DNA from: Mimachlamys varia
Taxonomy: Eukaryota; Mollusca; Bivalvia; Pectinida; Pectinidae
Length of the DNA: 64,000 nucleotides
Direction: 5' to 3'
Assembly: GCA_947623455.1 (NCBI GenBank)
Contig: OX392533.1
Span: 32,486,229 to 32,550,228 of the forward strand
Position numbers and translations under genes: made by a program. How positions within the stretch are numbered: position 1 is the stretch's first letter; the number at the start of each line of letters is the position of its first letter. This document shows positions 32,300 to 44,975 of this stretch, in pieces. Under the pieces are notes generated by a model. That model was given only the letters and a program-made list of their open reading frames with translations, did not search any database and was not told where the DNA came from.

Positions 32300-32637
32300 C
32301 AGTCTGATTAAAATACAGATCCTTGTTCTCACTCCGTTTTACAAGGATCCGACAACATCCCATAAGAGGTCACGTCCAGATGACCTTTGTCGCCTCTTTA
32401 CTTAACACCAAAATAATTTTCCAACGACCTGTCATCTTGCAGCAAGCTATTTCGTCACATTATTCCACATGAACGTTTTGGTGACGCACTGTCAAGATTC
32501 TGCCAGTAGTAATTTGATTGGCTAATGTGAAAGGTCATCGGGACATGACCCCCCTATGGGATTATCTCAGATCTTAACGCAGCAAAGAGAAGTTTACGGA
32601 ACGGCGCGGAGATCAAGATATGATTTTAATCAGATTG
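32300..32637. mobile_element. MITE, CAATCTGATTAAAAT family (inverted orientation)
   Basis: 338 bp with both TIRs, orientation opposite to the 9108 copy. Flanking repeats GATGGAAAG and AATGGAAAG (8 of 9 match) mark the target duplication. Confidence 0.88.
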
Positions 32638-33477
32638 AATGGAAAGACACGCCATATATTTTTATATAGGTTTAAACGTGTTCCCCAGCCCAAAATACCA
32701 CTATCTACAAAAAAAGTTTGCAAAAATCTCTCCAGAAATGGCTGAGATATGCCCTGTAAGGTTTCTCACCCAACGGGAAACATTTGGGACATGCTTGGAA
32801 AAAAAGTAAAAAAGGATTTCGAGCGAGAACCCTTGCTTCCATATAGAAACAGAAGTACTACATAATATTCGAAAATTGCATCCGATGCGAAGTACCAAAG
32901 GACCATAACTCTGAGTAAATATTTTCGAATCAAACTGTTATTCAGGAAAACACCACTTCATGTCACGATGATTAAGCCTAGTTTAAAAGATATCAGTTGA
33001 AAACTGTACCAGATGATCTTCGGACAAAAAACAGAAATGCATTTTCTATATGTAAATGCCTTTATTTTGCAATTGCAAATATGCAATACTGTTACGCGAA
33101 AAGTCGAAATAACAAAATCCGTATCTTGCAACCGGATTTTCTTTGTCTATTTACTGTCACACAATATTTAAAAAAAAACTTTCACACGACTTTTACAGGT
33201 GAATTAAAATGCTAAAAATAAAAGAAAACTTGCAGCACGTTAATTTCATTCCGGGAAATCTTGCATGAGTTATCGCCCCTGAACCAGAACATTATATTCT
33301 TAATCAGACGTATATATTTTATAAAATATGGAAGTGAGCATTTCAAACTGAGAAACCATTTCGGATTTGTTTGTGTCATTTTTCTTACAGGATAAATAAT
33401 TATTTATTAATTATGATCTAGTTTTTCTTTGTTATTACATATATGCATTGTTAACATTCTTAAATTGTTTCCTGCAG
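32638..33477. other. No gene recognised
   Basis: AT-rich, with short unrecognised frames (32701-32898 minus, 32997-33215 plus). No splice-framed exon that I can support. Confidence 0.6.
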
Positions 33478-34941
33478 GACAATGTGCTCGCAATCTGATT
33501 AAAATCATATCTTGTATCTGCGCGCCGTTCCGTAAACTTCTCTCTGCTGCGTTAAGATCTGAGATAATCCCCATAGGGGGTCATGTCCCGATGACCTTTC
33601 GCATTAGCCAATCAAATTACTACTGGCAGAATCTCGACAGCGAAAGTTTGAGGCGACAAAGCTTGCATAAACGCATTTGTCCGTATAGTCATTTCGTCAC
33701 CAAAAAGTTCATGTGTAATAATGTGACGAAATGGCTTGCTGCAAGATGACAGGTCGATGGAAAATTATTTTAGTGTTTTAAGTAAAGAGGCGACAAAGGT
33801 CATCTGGATGTTGTCAGATCCTTGTAAAACGGAGTGAGAACAAGGATCTGTATTTTAATCAGATTGATGGGCTCGATCCATCAGCAACACACGTGTATTG
33901 GTGTGCAGCAAGTAGTGATGGAGATAGTGCGTCAGAAATGGACCAGCGTTAACAATCACATTGCCAATCTCCATGAGGGCCATGTAGACAAAGTCCAGGA
34001 GTGCAGTATGGCAACATTGAGAGAAATTAGTGAGAAGCAGGTATTTATTATTTAAGGCTTTTAATGTACAGCATTTATCTCTTACGGTTACATGACTTTC
34101 ATTATATAAACATCTGATGATTTCAAATTCAAACCATACATCGTACATGCATATACATTTGGAAATAGTACCCTATCATGACATTATGCATGCATATATT
34201 CCCTTTTAATCTTAATACTCCCCACAAGTCCATCTTTCTGCTATCAAACATTCATATATGGATTTAGTACCTGCAAAACTTGGGTGGTACATTCTTGACA
34301 TGCTATTTAGTGTTCGCTGATTTGTTTATGTCGCTGAGAGAACAGTTTAATGGTGTACTGTAGTAAGACTAAGTCATTTTTATTACAGGTAGCGAAGCAT
34401 TGCACGAAGTGGAGAAGATTGTCAGCAACAAACTTCTCCTGAAGGACATTGGGAAAATGTCACCAGCAGAACAGACATCAAGCCTTGAATCTTTCCACAA
34501 CCTTTCCGCAACATTGTCAATTTTGTTTGCTTTTGCTCCAAAGTCAACACATTTCTTTTACAACCAGATGAAAGCCAGGTGAGAAATAATGCATAGTTTT
34601 GTTTGGATGTACATAAATGTATCCTTTATAGTGTATGGATTGTCATTCAAGAATGCATGTGTACATGCATATTACAGTAGATTATTCGTACATGTAAAAG
34701 TACCTGATATACCTTACAACTTTCTTTTCTTTTATTTCACAGACTTTGCCTTGCTGCCATGCATTTCAATACCAATTTATCAAGATCACAGGCAATGAAG
34801 GATGGAAAGGGTCAGTACAGAGTATCATTTCCAAAAAGTAGGAAAGGTGACCCAGTAGCCAAAGAAGTCAAAGTGAAACAAAGCTTTGGCAAGTTTAAGA
34901 ATAATCTTGAGGACAACGGCAAAACATTTACATGTTTATGA
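33478..34941 (+). pseudogene. Transposon-associated gene of the 'SSLESFH...FAPK' family, disrupted by a MITE
   Basis: Exon-like pieces: 33478-33490 joined to 33867-34040 (contains YWCAASS and, in another frame, VRQKWTSVNNHIANLHEGH), 34389-34578 (ALHEVEKIVSNKLLLKDIG, SSLESFHNL, FAPKSTHFFYNQMKAR) and 34743-34941 (RLCLAAMHFN, RYRVSFPKS-RKGD, stop). The last two join in phase. The pattern WCA...KW..HV.N.H, followed by SLESFH...FAPK...Y..M..R...A..H.N, is one I know from uncharacterised animal proteins linked to transposons, sometimes with THAP domains. I cannot name a biochemical function. The MITE at 33491-33866 sits inside the first exon, and a frameshift is also present there, so this is a pseudogene. 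Confidence 0.6.
33491..33866 (+). mobile_element. MITE inserted in an exon-like sequence
   Basis: 376 bp copy with both TIRs, flanked by ATGTGCTCG and ATGGGCTCG (8 of 9 match). Removing it restores a continuous reading frame across the join for the YWCAASS block. Confidence 0.9.
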
Positions 34942-35796
34942 ACAAAAGTTTACATATTTTTGAGGAAACAAAATACAGAAATCTTTTGTGTATAAAGGGC
35001 CTGTTTCCAAAATGGCCCCTTCTCTGATTCCTGTTGGTGGTGCATTGCCCATGCCGTTGTGGTCACAAATCTATAAAGTATAAATATTTAGATCACTTGG
35101 TTTGTTTTTTATGGCTCCTCAAAGTTGTACATGTACCATTCAGAAGCTGTCTAAGTGTTTATAAAATGTGCATGTTATGTAAAATATTAATGAAATCTAA
35201 TCAAATGATAGTCACCGTAAAGAATACATTCATGGCATGATTGTGACAAAAAATCATGTTTCCATCGCGCCATTTGGCTGTTTTATGGAAGAAACAATCT
35301 CAAAAATGCCATTTTCGATGATAACATTTTAGACACAAAAACTGTTTTTTTAGAGAATACACCCTTTTAGGGGCGTTGGATGCAAACCAATTTTTATCCT
35401 ATTTAACAGTACGTAATATGCTATTGATGAGAGAAAAAATCATCAACATGTAAGTGATGGAACATTTTCAAATCTTGGATTGAATTAGCCTATGTTTGAA
35501 TTGCCGATTTTCGACTTTTTTTTAGATAATTAACAAAAACATGAGAGTATTTGCTCGGTATGTTGAGAATATGTACACAGATATGAAAAAAAGGTGAGAG
35601 AAACACTTTTTCATAAAAAAAATCCAAAACGTGTTCCTTATGATTTTGGTTGGTTTTCGCATTTACGGGAGTGGCCATAGCTACGGCGATTGTATAATAC
35701 CTATATAATATTTGGTTAGTCACATGGTAACGGGGATCTTTCATATCGAGCCCCAAACATACTTTCGACATGTGCACTCCGTTACCGCATGGAAAA
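34942..35796. other. No gene recognised
   Basis: Downstream of the pseudogene stop; AT-rich with T- and A-runs. No recognised frame or repeat. Confidence 0.6.
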
Positions 35797-37050
35797 CTAT
35801 TTCAAGTTTTGTCGGAATTTCTTCACCTGTGGTTGTAATGGTCGAGGGTTTTCCAGCGCCCTGTAATACCCAAGGTAGTACAAGATACTGGAGATGTGCG
35901 CACACATTCCCATCGTTCTCTCTCCAACTGAGCACTGGCAGTAGTAGTCCTTTATTGGGGCCTCATCATCGGGTGAAACGGTGAACCGTATCCAAACGTT
36001 ATATTTCGTTTGACTTTTGTGTCGAGAATGTATTTGACATCGGAGAAGGTGTGGGGAGTGCTGGTAAAGCCACACCTCATAGCCTCCGTCATCACTTAAA
36101 TGTTCGGCAATGTAACCAGGAGCCAGAGATATCTGATACGTTCCACATGTCATGGTTCTCAAGTAATCGAGATGGAGACGGAGAAACAGTATGGAAGATG
36201 CATCCATCTTGACAAACTCGGACCTTGCCCGTCTAGATAGATCCGTATCTGTCTTGACTCTCCGAGCTAAACCATTCGGTGTTGTCAAACGGTCCTTTAT
36301 ACGTTTAGCCATTAGCCTATTGGCATCTCTCTCTGGAGATCTCTAGTAGATCGGTCCTCTAATACCATTCAGACCGGCTGTAACGGTTCGAAGGAAAACC
36401 TAGCTTGTCCATGACTTTTTTGTAATTGTAGCATCATTTTCGCTGCCAGTGAATGGTCCTACTGTGTCCAGAATGTAGCCATCTGGTAAGGCGATGCTCA
36501 TGAATTTGAGATAGTTTATCTTCTTCTGGCCACAGTAGGACATTCTTTGGAGCTTGTGGTTGGAGCTTTTCTGGATATAAATATAGGTGCCATCTAATAT
36601 GGCAGTGGCTTTACCTCCAAAAAATGCTTCTGAAAAGACAATATTGTGCCCGAGCAACTGTTCTCTTGTCAAGTGATCCGGACCTAAAGATTGCGGGACT
36701 ATCGATGTGTCTAATGCCTGTACTATGGAGTGGAAAGTTTTGGACACACTTGACTTGGAAATTCCAAAAAGAGGAGAACTGACTCCAGGAAATGTCGGTT
36801 TTCAGTTTTACCCAGAACAGAAATAGAGCATCGTGTGTAGTCTGAGCATCGTGTGTAGTCTTGGTATATATACCAGATGAAAGATATGGGGAACAGTGCG
36901 AGTTGATTTCGAGGAACTGATCTTTGGACCAACCTGTCCAGGCCATGCATACCGAGTCATCAAGAGAAGCAAAACTTATTGCAAACGCAGACTGGTTCTG
37001 TGAAAGGACGTACGACACCTCTAGGAGACCATTAATGATTTCGGTAACTG
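35797..37050 (-). pseudogene. DDE_4-type transposase with C-terminal SWIM finger, decayed
   Basis: Three overlapping minus-strand frames make one broken protein. Frame 1 (about 37050-36740): CMAWTGWSKDQFLEI..., LFLFWVKLKT, a helix-turn-helix region. Frame 2 (36747-36400): VSKTFHSIVQAL, then the catalytic-type block ILDGTYIYIQKSSNHKLQRM, FMSIALPDGYILDTVGPF and GSENDATI. Frame 3 (36312-35797): RLMAKRIKDR... ending in a SWIM zinc finger (CQCSVGERTMGMCAHISSIL, CxCx8CxH). DGTYIY and GP-x-GSENDA are typical of HARBI/IS4EU-like DDE_4 transposases. The expected second catalytic Asp region between frames 2 and 3 is missing. A 17 bp tandem duplication at about 36827-36860 adds a repeated TTHDAQ. Not functional. 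Confidence 0.75.
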
Positions 37051-37059
37051 AGATTCCAA

Positions 37060-38313
37060 GGAACCTCTACCATCTACTCTTCAAAGGGAAAGTCTGATCA
37101 GAAAGCAGATCCAACATCTTCCATCCAGAAAGAAAAACAATCCAAAGAAATTAAGTTCTTTCTTCGAAGACGTCATGTTTGTAATAAAAATCGGTGGTTA
37201 GGAAAGCGAGCAGCTGAAAAGTTTGTCCTAGGTAAATATTCTTATGGTGAAACTGACAAACAAGTGCATTTTTCAGGCAGCCAACTCAATAACACTTCGT
37301 GTGATGAAGAAGACATTAATTGTCTTTCAGGCTTTGAACCTTGTCCCTCGCTGTGGGTAGCATACAGCAATTCAGACCAGGCAAAAGTACCACCAGTTGC
37401 ATTTGTTATGAAGACACTTCGGCCAGTCAGTGTTGGTAAAGATGATGTAGAAATTATAGCTCAATATGGAAGCTCAAACAACGAAATGAGCAAGTGCAAT
37501 TACAAGGCAGTATCTACAAGGAGTATTTCGTTGGATTGTGTGCAGCTAGGTAAACGCCAGACTACTGGTTGATTTTAACGTTTTGCAGAAATTCCTCCTT
37601 TGAAGCAAGGAAAACTTAAAAGAAAAACACCACGTGAAGATCTTGTTTGCCAGTTATGGCTTGACCATAGTCAAAATTCATCCGAGGATCCAATCGCACA
37701 TTACACTGTGACAAATCTCAGTGGTGTTCGGGATCTCTATGATGCACATGGTGCAATGAAGATGATCCATCGCTCCGAGCGTGGAACGAGTTCACCTGGA
37801 TTTGAAGCAGAGGCAGATATATGCATAAATGTTCCTGAAGCTGGCCAACATATAAAATTGTCTAACAACCTTCTCCTTCGAGCCTTGAAACAATCAAAGG
37901 TTTTGTCAAACTCCGGTGTTACACTAGATCCAGCTTTTTCAAAGGCAAAAGTGTTTAAAGATGAAACTGTTACTGGCATATGTACAAATTGTTCAAAATA
38001 CTTTGCAATTGATGATGACGGTGAAATTAGTTTGCTGCAAAGGGCGACTTCAGAATGTTTGGAACAAAGTTCACAAGAAACTGGCAGTAGCCAACAACCA
38101 GTCCATGGCAATATAACCAATATAAATCCTTACAGTATTGGTAATCTCATGGCACTTGGTGTCTTTGAAGATGAGGCCTCACATCAATATGCACTATTTA
38201 TGGATTCTTTGTCTCAGACTGAAAAGCTTGTTCTGTCACCAATACATGCGGTTATAGTCATATTGCCAGGGCAAGAAAAATATTTTGAAATAAAATGTAC
38301 TTGCCCGAGGTGA
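37060..38313 (+). CDS. Unrecognised protein, divergent from the DDE/SWIM pseudogene
   Basis: An open frame runs from about 37060 to 37549. A 39 nt segment (37550-37588) starts GT, ends CAG and contains two stops. The frame then resumes in phase to 38313, giving about 400 residues if that segment is spliced out. Thirty-nine nt is very short for a molluscan intron, so it may instead be a small insertion in a pseudogene. The N-terminus is basic (IKFFLRRRHVCNKNRWLGKR); later parts include SLWVAYSNSDQAK, EDLVCQLWLDHSQN, a CTNCSKYF motif and an acidic Ser-rich tail. I recognise no family. The last 15 residues run into a CTTGCCC repeat, so the true end may be earlier. Its position back to back with a transposase suggests it may be a passenger of the same element. 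Confidence 0.4.
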
Positions 38314-39299
38314 AAATGTACTGGTCCAAGATTTATTCACAATTTTTCATTAATTCAAGATTTTTGTTTTGTATACTAACTGTATAGTGAAAGTTAATTC
38401 TAAAGCAAAGATTATTTGTGTAAATTGTTTATTCAATAGTCAGAGTGAGTTCCATTTTCCCCTGGTTAGTCTAGCTGTCACCGTCACAGTGTGGCTCAGC
38501 TGACTGAGTCTTGGTATGAATATGTAACTAAATAGCCAAAGTCGGGCTAAATTTCTCTTTTTCAATGTTTCTTTCTAAGTCGCATCTAATAAGGCATGAA
38601 GCATTACACATTTATAAAAAAAAAATATTTGCGTTCAGGAAGTTACCGAAAACAGATGCAATAAATGTTTTCGGTCTATATCAGTATATAACACATGTTA
38701 CGATGAATTACTACGGGGGCGATTGTTACATCAAGTTTCTAAGTAGCCAGCCGTTCAATTTAATGTCTTTCAGAAAAAAATATTGTAATAATGCGATGGG
38801 GACTGAATATTTGGACTAACCAAATGTTACAGTACCCCAATCGGCAAATTGCGTACTGTACGCAAGTTTGTGGTTTTCCCCCGACCTGATGATGCATTGC
38901 AATTCATTTTTCGGCATTGTGTATCTATTACTAGTGGTTGCCATGCCCCTCTCTCTTCTAAACCTCTGTCGCCGATTTTTTAATCAGAAACTTGTGCCTT
39001 TTGTACGACTGGCGTGATCTGCGTCAAGGTCTCGCAAGCGCTTGGGAGCACGCACTACTGTTAGGAGCTGTGTTCAAAGCGCGAGATTAATCGGAGCAGT
39101 TTTTACTTTATTCTTTATCCAGGAGTGTGGAATTTACTTCCTGTACTTATTCTTTATCCAGGAGTGTGGAATTTACTTCCTGTACTGCTATATGGTTGGT
39201 TATACAATCAGCTATATCATTTTCAGTAAGCTTGTAAGACTTTCTAGATAATATGTTTTTGATGCAGCATTGAAATAGCACTTGCCCGTCGGGCAAGTT
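38314..39299. repeat. Mostly non-coding; small repeats
   Basis: 38888-38935 is a scrap of the Penelope-type repeat ('tgatgatgcattgcaattca', 'ttcggcattgtgtatct'). 39109-39187 is an approximately 37 bp tandem duplication ('tattctttatccaggagtgt' twice). 39280-39298 is a perfect short hairpin ACTTGCCCG-T-CGGGCAAGT. Confidence 0.7.
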
Positions 39300-42200
39300 C
39301 ATTGCAATGTTCACTTGCCCCACGACCAAAGTTACTTGCCTCGGGTCATCGGACGTGGGATATTTCGCACCGCAATTTGCGGTCAAGGAGAAACAATGTC
39401 CCATTCGCACGATATGGATCAATTTCATTTGCAATTAAAGAACATGTAAAGGCAAGATCTCTTCCGTGGCACACATTTCAACATCTGCCGTTTGTTGTCA
39501 TGGTTTCTAAGCATGAGGATGGAAGTGTGAATGAAGCAAAAGTGAATATGGCCAAGATAATACGCGCCAAAGAACTTATGCGAGAAGCAATTTGTCCTGT
39601 TTATGGCACAAAGAAGCAATTTTACCGTTTTTGTGACAAAGTACATACACCATTTACAACCTCTGCAAGTCAACTTTCGGATACACGCACGGCTGTTCTA
39701 CCTGATGGTTTGAGGAAAATCAACGTTGATAGGATCCACGAGCGTGCTACTAAATAGTCTAGTAGTCTTAAACATGAAAATATAGCACAGCAGATGTGGC
39801 ATGTGCTGAAGACCTTTGTATAGTTTCGGACAAAACCAAGAGAGGAAAATGCAGAAATTTAATCGAGGGGAAATACTGAGGATGGGAATGCACAATACGG
39901 TACTAAGAATACCAGAATCTGAGGTTTACCGCCAACATCCCGTAGCTGAAGATTCAAATGGCTTTCCCCGAAGTATTTCTGACAGGTGATGCCTGGCCAC
40001 ACAAAGAATGTCCTCGGAGTATCAACAATTTCTCAGGAAGCTACAAATTTGCCTACTTCTCAACAGTAAGAGCAATGGTTAACACCGAGTTCCAGTTTCT
40101 GTTTCATAGCATGATAAAACGACACCACAGTAAGGGTAAAGCGAAGCTTGCTCTCAAAAGCGATACATTTGACTAACATGGGATTCCCGTTATTAAAGAG
40201 GATTTGATACAACTGCGTGACTAGACAGTTTCAAATCTGATGTTTAAATCATCCATTCCTTTCACAACTGCATTTTGGAAGCGACCAAGAGATGATGCAA
40301 ATGCTGTACAGCGAGATTGGGAAGAATCTGTTTCATGGCCGGAGGACAAAACACCAATATCTGTTATGCTGTTCCAAACACGAGCCCCGCCATATAATCA
40401 TTATCCAGCTATCCACCGCCTTTGTCCTGATGCTGAATTTCTTGAAGGTCGACGAAGAAAGTTCTCAGGTACCCTGACATTATATCCTTCATTTGTGCAC
40501 TGATGGCGGAGCTAGATACAATGTTTTTGTCAAAGCTGCGATACGATGGAGACAGCTATTTCACACGGTTTGAATGGGGTGCTAATGCCAATCCACGTGC
40601 TCTCAGACTGTATTTCAGTCAGAAATTTAGTGACTACATGGAAAGCTCGAAACAGCAAATAGATGACTGTCTTCAGAGTTCAAAAGATGAAGCTGCCAAT
40701 ATAGGTCAGAATCTCCGGAGTCCTCTTGTTCAGGAATCCATTCAAACCAAAGTGCTTAATTGTTGGGACAATGCTAGAAAGGAGTTTATTGAATATGTTC
40801 GACCATTCTATACAAATTGGAATGCAAGGTTGTTAGCAGATGGCGAGATCAAAACTTTGGACTTTGTCTATGAAAGGAAGCCTTCTATTTATCGACTGAA
40901 TATAGCGAAAGTGATAGACAATGCTCTCACAAGTGGAAATTTCTCAAAGATGGACACAATTTATGTTAGTGTAGTTAATGGTACATGTCGCCAATTAGGT
41001 CACACGGGAATCAATGATCAACCTGCCAAGACATATAGATGCGCTGTCACAAAGAAAAAGCGCGTAAAGAGTTAAGAGCATGCAAAGAAGCAATGTTATA
41101 ACATGACAAGGGCGAAAACCAGTTAGCAAAGTGCGCACAATTGAACCTGACCCCCATAACAAGAAACTTGTCAAACTGCAATTTGAAACAAATGACAAAT
41201 GGTTCAATGGCCATGACCCATTCGAAATTTTGCACATACTGAGTAATGCTGATGATAAAGCTGTCGTACCACAACTCCTCAGAAAACCACCAGTATTGTA
41301 CATCGCTATTGAAGATGAAAAAGAAAGTAATGCTGCAATGGATTTCAATCTACAGTTCTTTGCGGATGTTGGAGATTCCGCTACAGAGTACTGCTCAGAA
41401 AATGTATAATGCTCAAGCAATAACTGGTACAACATCAATCTTCCAGGCAACCCATCTCAATCAAAACATTCCTCATGTACTTTCGAACGTAAACATCAAG
41501 CATTGCTGGTCTGTCTCTTTTGAGGAATGACTATAGTCCAGAAGACGGAGAAGATTACATCATGCTATCTCTAAGTTCGACGAACGGCATGACAATACAG
41601 TTGTTTGCATGGAAGATGGAAAAATATCAACGAAGCTGAAAGCAGAAATTCAGAGAGACACGTGTTTGCATCAATTTTTGAGACTTGTACGATGTAAAAG
41701 AAGTTAAATCTGATTATGAAAGTAAAAGGATCTTGCATTTCAAAAGGAGAAGCAATGCAAAGGAAGGAAGACTGAATGCATTGAAGCTCATTCCCTGTCA
41801 CGGATTGAAGCTTGCGAATCCAAGGCACAAACTGCCCTGGAACCACTGCAGAACTCTTTGTCTCTGGAAAATTCCTTGTCATAAAACGACCGACTTTTCA
41901 CCAGTAGGCGACAGTCAAGAATCTGTAATGAAAGGCTGGAAAGATCTATTCAACACAATGTTTGTTGATGGTAATTGGCTACCACCATCGGCACAAACGT
42001 TTTGAAAACACTTTAACCTACCTCGTGCCACCAACGCCGACACAAGCTCAGATGAAGGGGATGAGGAAAACCAGTTTGCCTCTTTAAATGATACCAAAGA
42101 AACTAAACACGCCAATGATCATCCTGAGTTTGTTGAAAACAGCGACAATGATGATTATTTCATCGCCAGATCAAAGACGTGCAGAGTTAACGAAAAGTTC

Positions 42201-43460
42201 TATCAGCATCCAATAGATCGTAAGCAGGCTGCCCCACAAACTACACAGGAACAAGAGGATGCTCATACCAATGCAGATTCATCATGTTTCAGATGCGATC
42301 CAGATAGTTTAGCGAACCCTGAGTCTGATCATAATGCTTTTCATGGTTATCTGGCTTGGAGATAAGGTTATACCAACTACCCCTCCTTATACATGCTCAG
42401 CATGCAAACCTCATCAAAACCGACGGAGTGCTTTCAGGTGATTCCTTTGATGCATCTACACTTAATAAAAAACAGCAGATGGCGCACAATGTGGTTGTTG
42501 AGTATGTCAAAAGTAGACTAGCGTGGGATGAAAATAGTCAACAAGGACCTGCTCCGAAGCCACTTCGTCTGATGATAATGCTTTTATTTAGGGAGTGGAA
42601 AAAGCTGGACACTGAAATGTATAATGAGCACTGTCATCAATCTGATTGGAGTTAATACTGATTCAGATGGAACCAAAAAACATATGGACGGACAGAATCA
42701 AACTACCGGCTCCAACTGGCGCAGCCTCCAGTTAAATGTTTTTCAAGGCAGAAACCCTGCATCGACTTTTCAGTATATCAATCCTTAGTGAAAAAAGTTC
42801 GCATCATGAAGAGAATTCTGCTGGTTATTCCAGACTCATACTCAACTTTGATCCAGAGAAATTAATTCTTCTCATAACTGATAAATTTTCAATGCTGTCA
42901 AGACAGATGTTTGCCATTTACATAGAACGGTTGAACCAGTGCAGCACTGACCTTAACAATACTGGCATTGTCTTAATAGGATAACCAGCACGAATTCTTC
43001 CAATTGCAGCCGATCCTCTTTGGAGCGCCCGTCTTCACACTAATCAAGGCAAAGACTGCAGCTCCATCTCTTTGATGGGAATGATAAGGTTTCGAGGTTT
43101 TCAATTTGCCACTATTGCAGACAATTCCAAACTATGACAAGTGGAAAAACTTAACACTACCCAAGGATCGTCTCATGTGCGATAAAATAACAGCTTATCG
43201 CAAAAGCCTAACTCAGGGTAACTTTGATGCTGTATCCCTGACCGAAGTGAAAAGAACTGACATTAGCCAACAGTTTACTTCTTGTGAAAAAGAAATAAAT
43301 TTCCTGCGAAGGTATTGTACAACAGAAAATGAAGTCAAACAGAGTGCAGAATGGCGAACAGCCCATATCATCCATGGCTATCATTTCCATTCAAAGGACA
43401 ACATGAAGGGACCAAGTGTTGAAGTTGATAATGCTAGAGAATCAGACATTATGAGATGAC
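39300..43460 (+). pseudogene. Decayed Helitron-like replicase/helicase
   Basis: A chain of plus-strand frame fragments with breaks. 39393-39757 (YGSISFAIKEHVKARSLPWH...) and 39958-40176 (AFPEVFLTGDAWPHKE...YKFAYF) resemble the N-terminal Helitron_like_N segment. 40503-41075 and 41100-41409 are unrecognised middle parts. 42440-42600 has LNKKQQMAHNVVVEYVKSRL and KPLRLMI, the lead-in to a Pif1-type Walker A, but the GTAGTGKS loop is lost. 42736-43010 has AETLHRLFSI, LITDKFSMLSRQMF (a decayed IIDEFSM Walker B) and a G-PA-x-LPIAADPLW segment like the Pif1 GDPAQLPP motif. Numerous shifts and stops mean no protein. The termini were not located. Confidence 0.5.
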
Positions 43461-44291
43461 TGGAAATCCTATCATGACCATAGACTCTATGCATCGTCCT
43501 GCCGTAAATGAAAACAAGCCAAATAATTTGAAGGTGCTCACCCTAAATGGCACGCATGCAGAGGCATGCGAGTTATGCTTTTGAGAAATATTGCTCCAAA
43601 GCATCGGTCTCTACAATGGCTCTATACTTACATTGATTGGTCTAATATACAGCAATGACAGCATCGAGGCCTCCCTTCCACTTGAACACCTGAAATCGGC
43701 ACTTCTTAAAGACTGCCACCCAAATAAATACACACACTCTCAACACACACACACCCATCCACGTTGCATACACCGGGAGGCGGCGCTACTTAAATGGCCC
43801 TGGTTGTTAATAGGACGTAAAAACAACCAACCACCCCAGGCCGAAACATACCAATCTCTAACAATGACAGTTACGAGTCCTTGCTTGACGCTCAGCATAA
43901 TGGGAGTGAAACAACTGGTTGGCCCGTTGTCAGTCTAATGTGACCGGTTGGGGTGTTCTGCTGAGAGCCTTTGGCAGTATATTTCGGTGTGAAACGATTT
44001 GCCCAAGTTGCTTGTTTCAGCTTTTTTAGGGAAAAAACACTACGTATCCACAAATAATTTCTCAACTCTGTAAAAAAGTTAAAATAATTTGTTATTAAAT
44101 ATTAGTGTATATAGTGCATGTAATATTTAGAGATGAATACAAATCATGATATCAAAATTCTGTCCCTCTAATCCGAACTCAAAATCGATTAAACTAGAGG
44201 CAAAATAGGAACCAACCAACCAATATTAAGATTTATTGCTAATTGAGGATGTGCAAGTTGGTGGTGGAAATACAAAAACACAGTTAATCTG
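43461..44291. repeat. Dispersed SINE-like repeat and flanks
   Basis: 43736-43770 is CA-rich. 43780-43860 contains 'gtt-aataggacgtaaaaac' with CAACCAACC. 43855-43985 is the repeat matching 8445-8590 in opposite orientation. 44167-44210 carries a scrap of Penelope-type 3' sequence ('ccgaactcaaaatcgattaa'). Confidence 0.65.
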
Positions 44292-44680
44292 CAATCTGAT
44301 TAAAATACGGATCCGTGTTCTCACTCCGTTTTACAAGGATCTGACAACATCCCATAAGAGATCACGTCCAAGATGACCTTTGTCGCCTCTTTACTTAACA
44401 CTAAAATCATTTTCCAACGACCTGTCATCTTGCAGCAAGCCATTTCGTCACATTATTCCGCACGAACTTTTTGGTGACGAAATGACTAAACGGTAAAATG
44501 TGTTTATGCAAGCTTTGTCGCCTCAAAATTTCACTGACGAGATTCTGCCAGTAGTAATTTGATTGCCTAATGCGAAAGGTCATCGGGACATGACCCTCTA
44601 TGGGATTATCTCAGATCTTAACGCAGCAGAGAGAAGTTTACGGAACGGCGCGGAGATCAAGATATGATTTAATCAGATTG
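44292..44680. mobile_element. MITE, CAATCTGATTAAAAT family (full copy)
   Basis: 389 bp, both TIRs, orientation as at 32300. No convincing target duplication is visible for this copy. Confidence 0.85.
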
Positions 44681-44782
44681 AATTTTGTATTATTGTCTTT
44701 CTAAAAGCAAACAAACACACAAGTGATTGCCAATTCGTATTTCGTCGAAATTATTCTACCTATACAGCCTTACTTAATGTTG

Positions 44783-44866
44783 TAGAATACACAGGCATTT
44801 GTGGCCAGGAGAATAACCATCTCTAGAATACACAGGCATTTGTGGCCAGGAGAATAACCATCTCTA
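44783..44866. repeat. 41 bp tandem duplication
   Basis: 'agaatacacaggcatttgtg' plus 'gccaggagaataaccatctc' twice in a row. The same segment ending in TATATATA occurs inverted at about 60606-60645. Confidence 0.8.
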
Positions 44867-44975
44867 TATATATATAATACATAGATTAAAGCGAAATTTG
44901 AAAAATTAAAATAAAATGTAAACTAAATTTGCGAAAGTTCAACTTGATACGTTAAGCGGTTTAATTTCACAAAAA

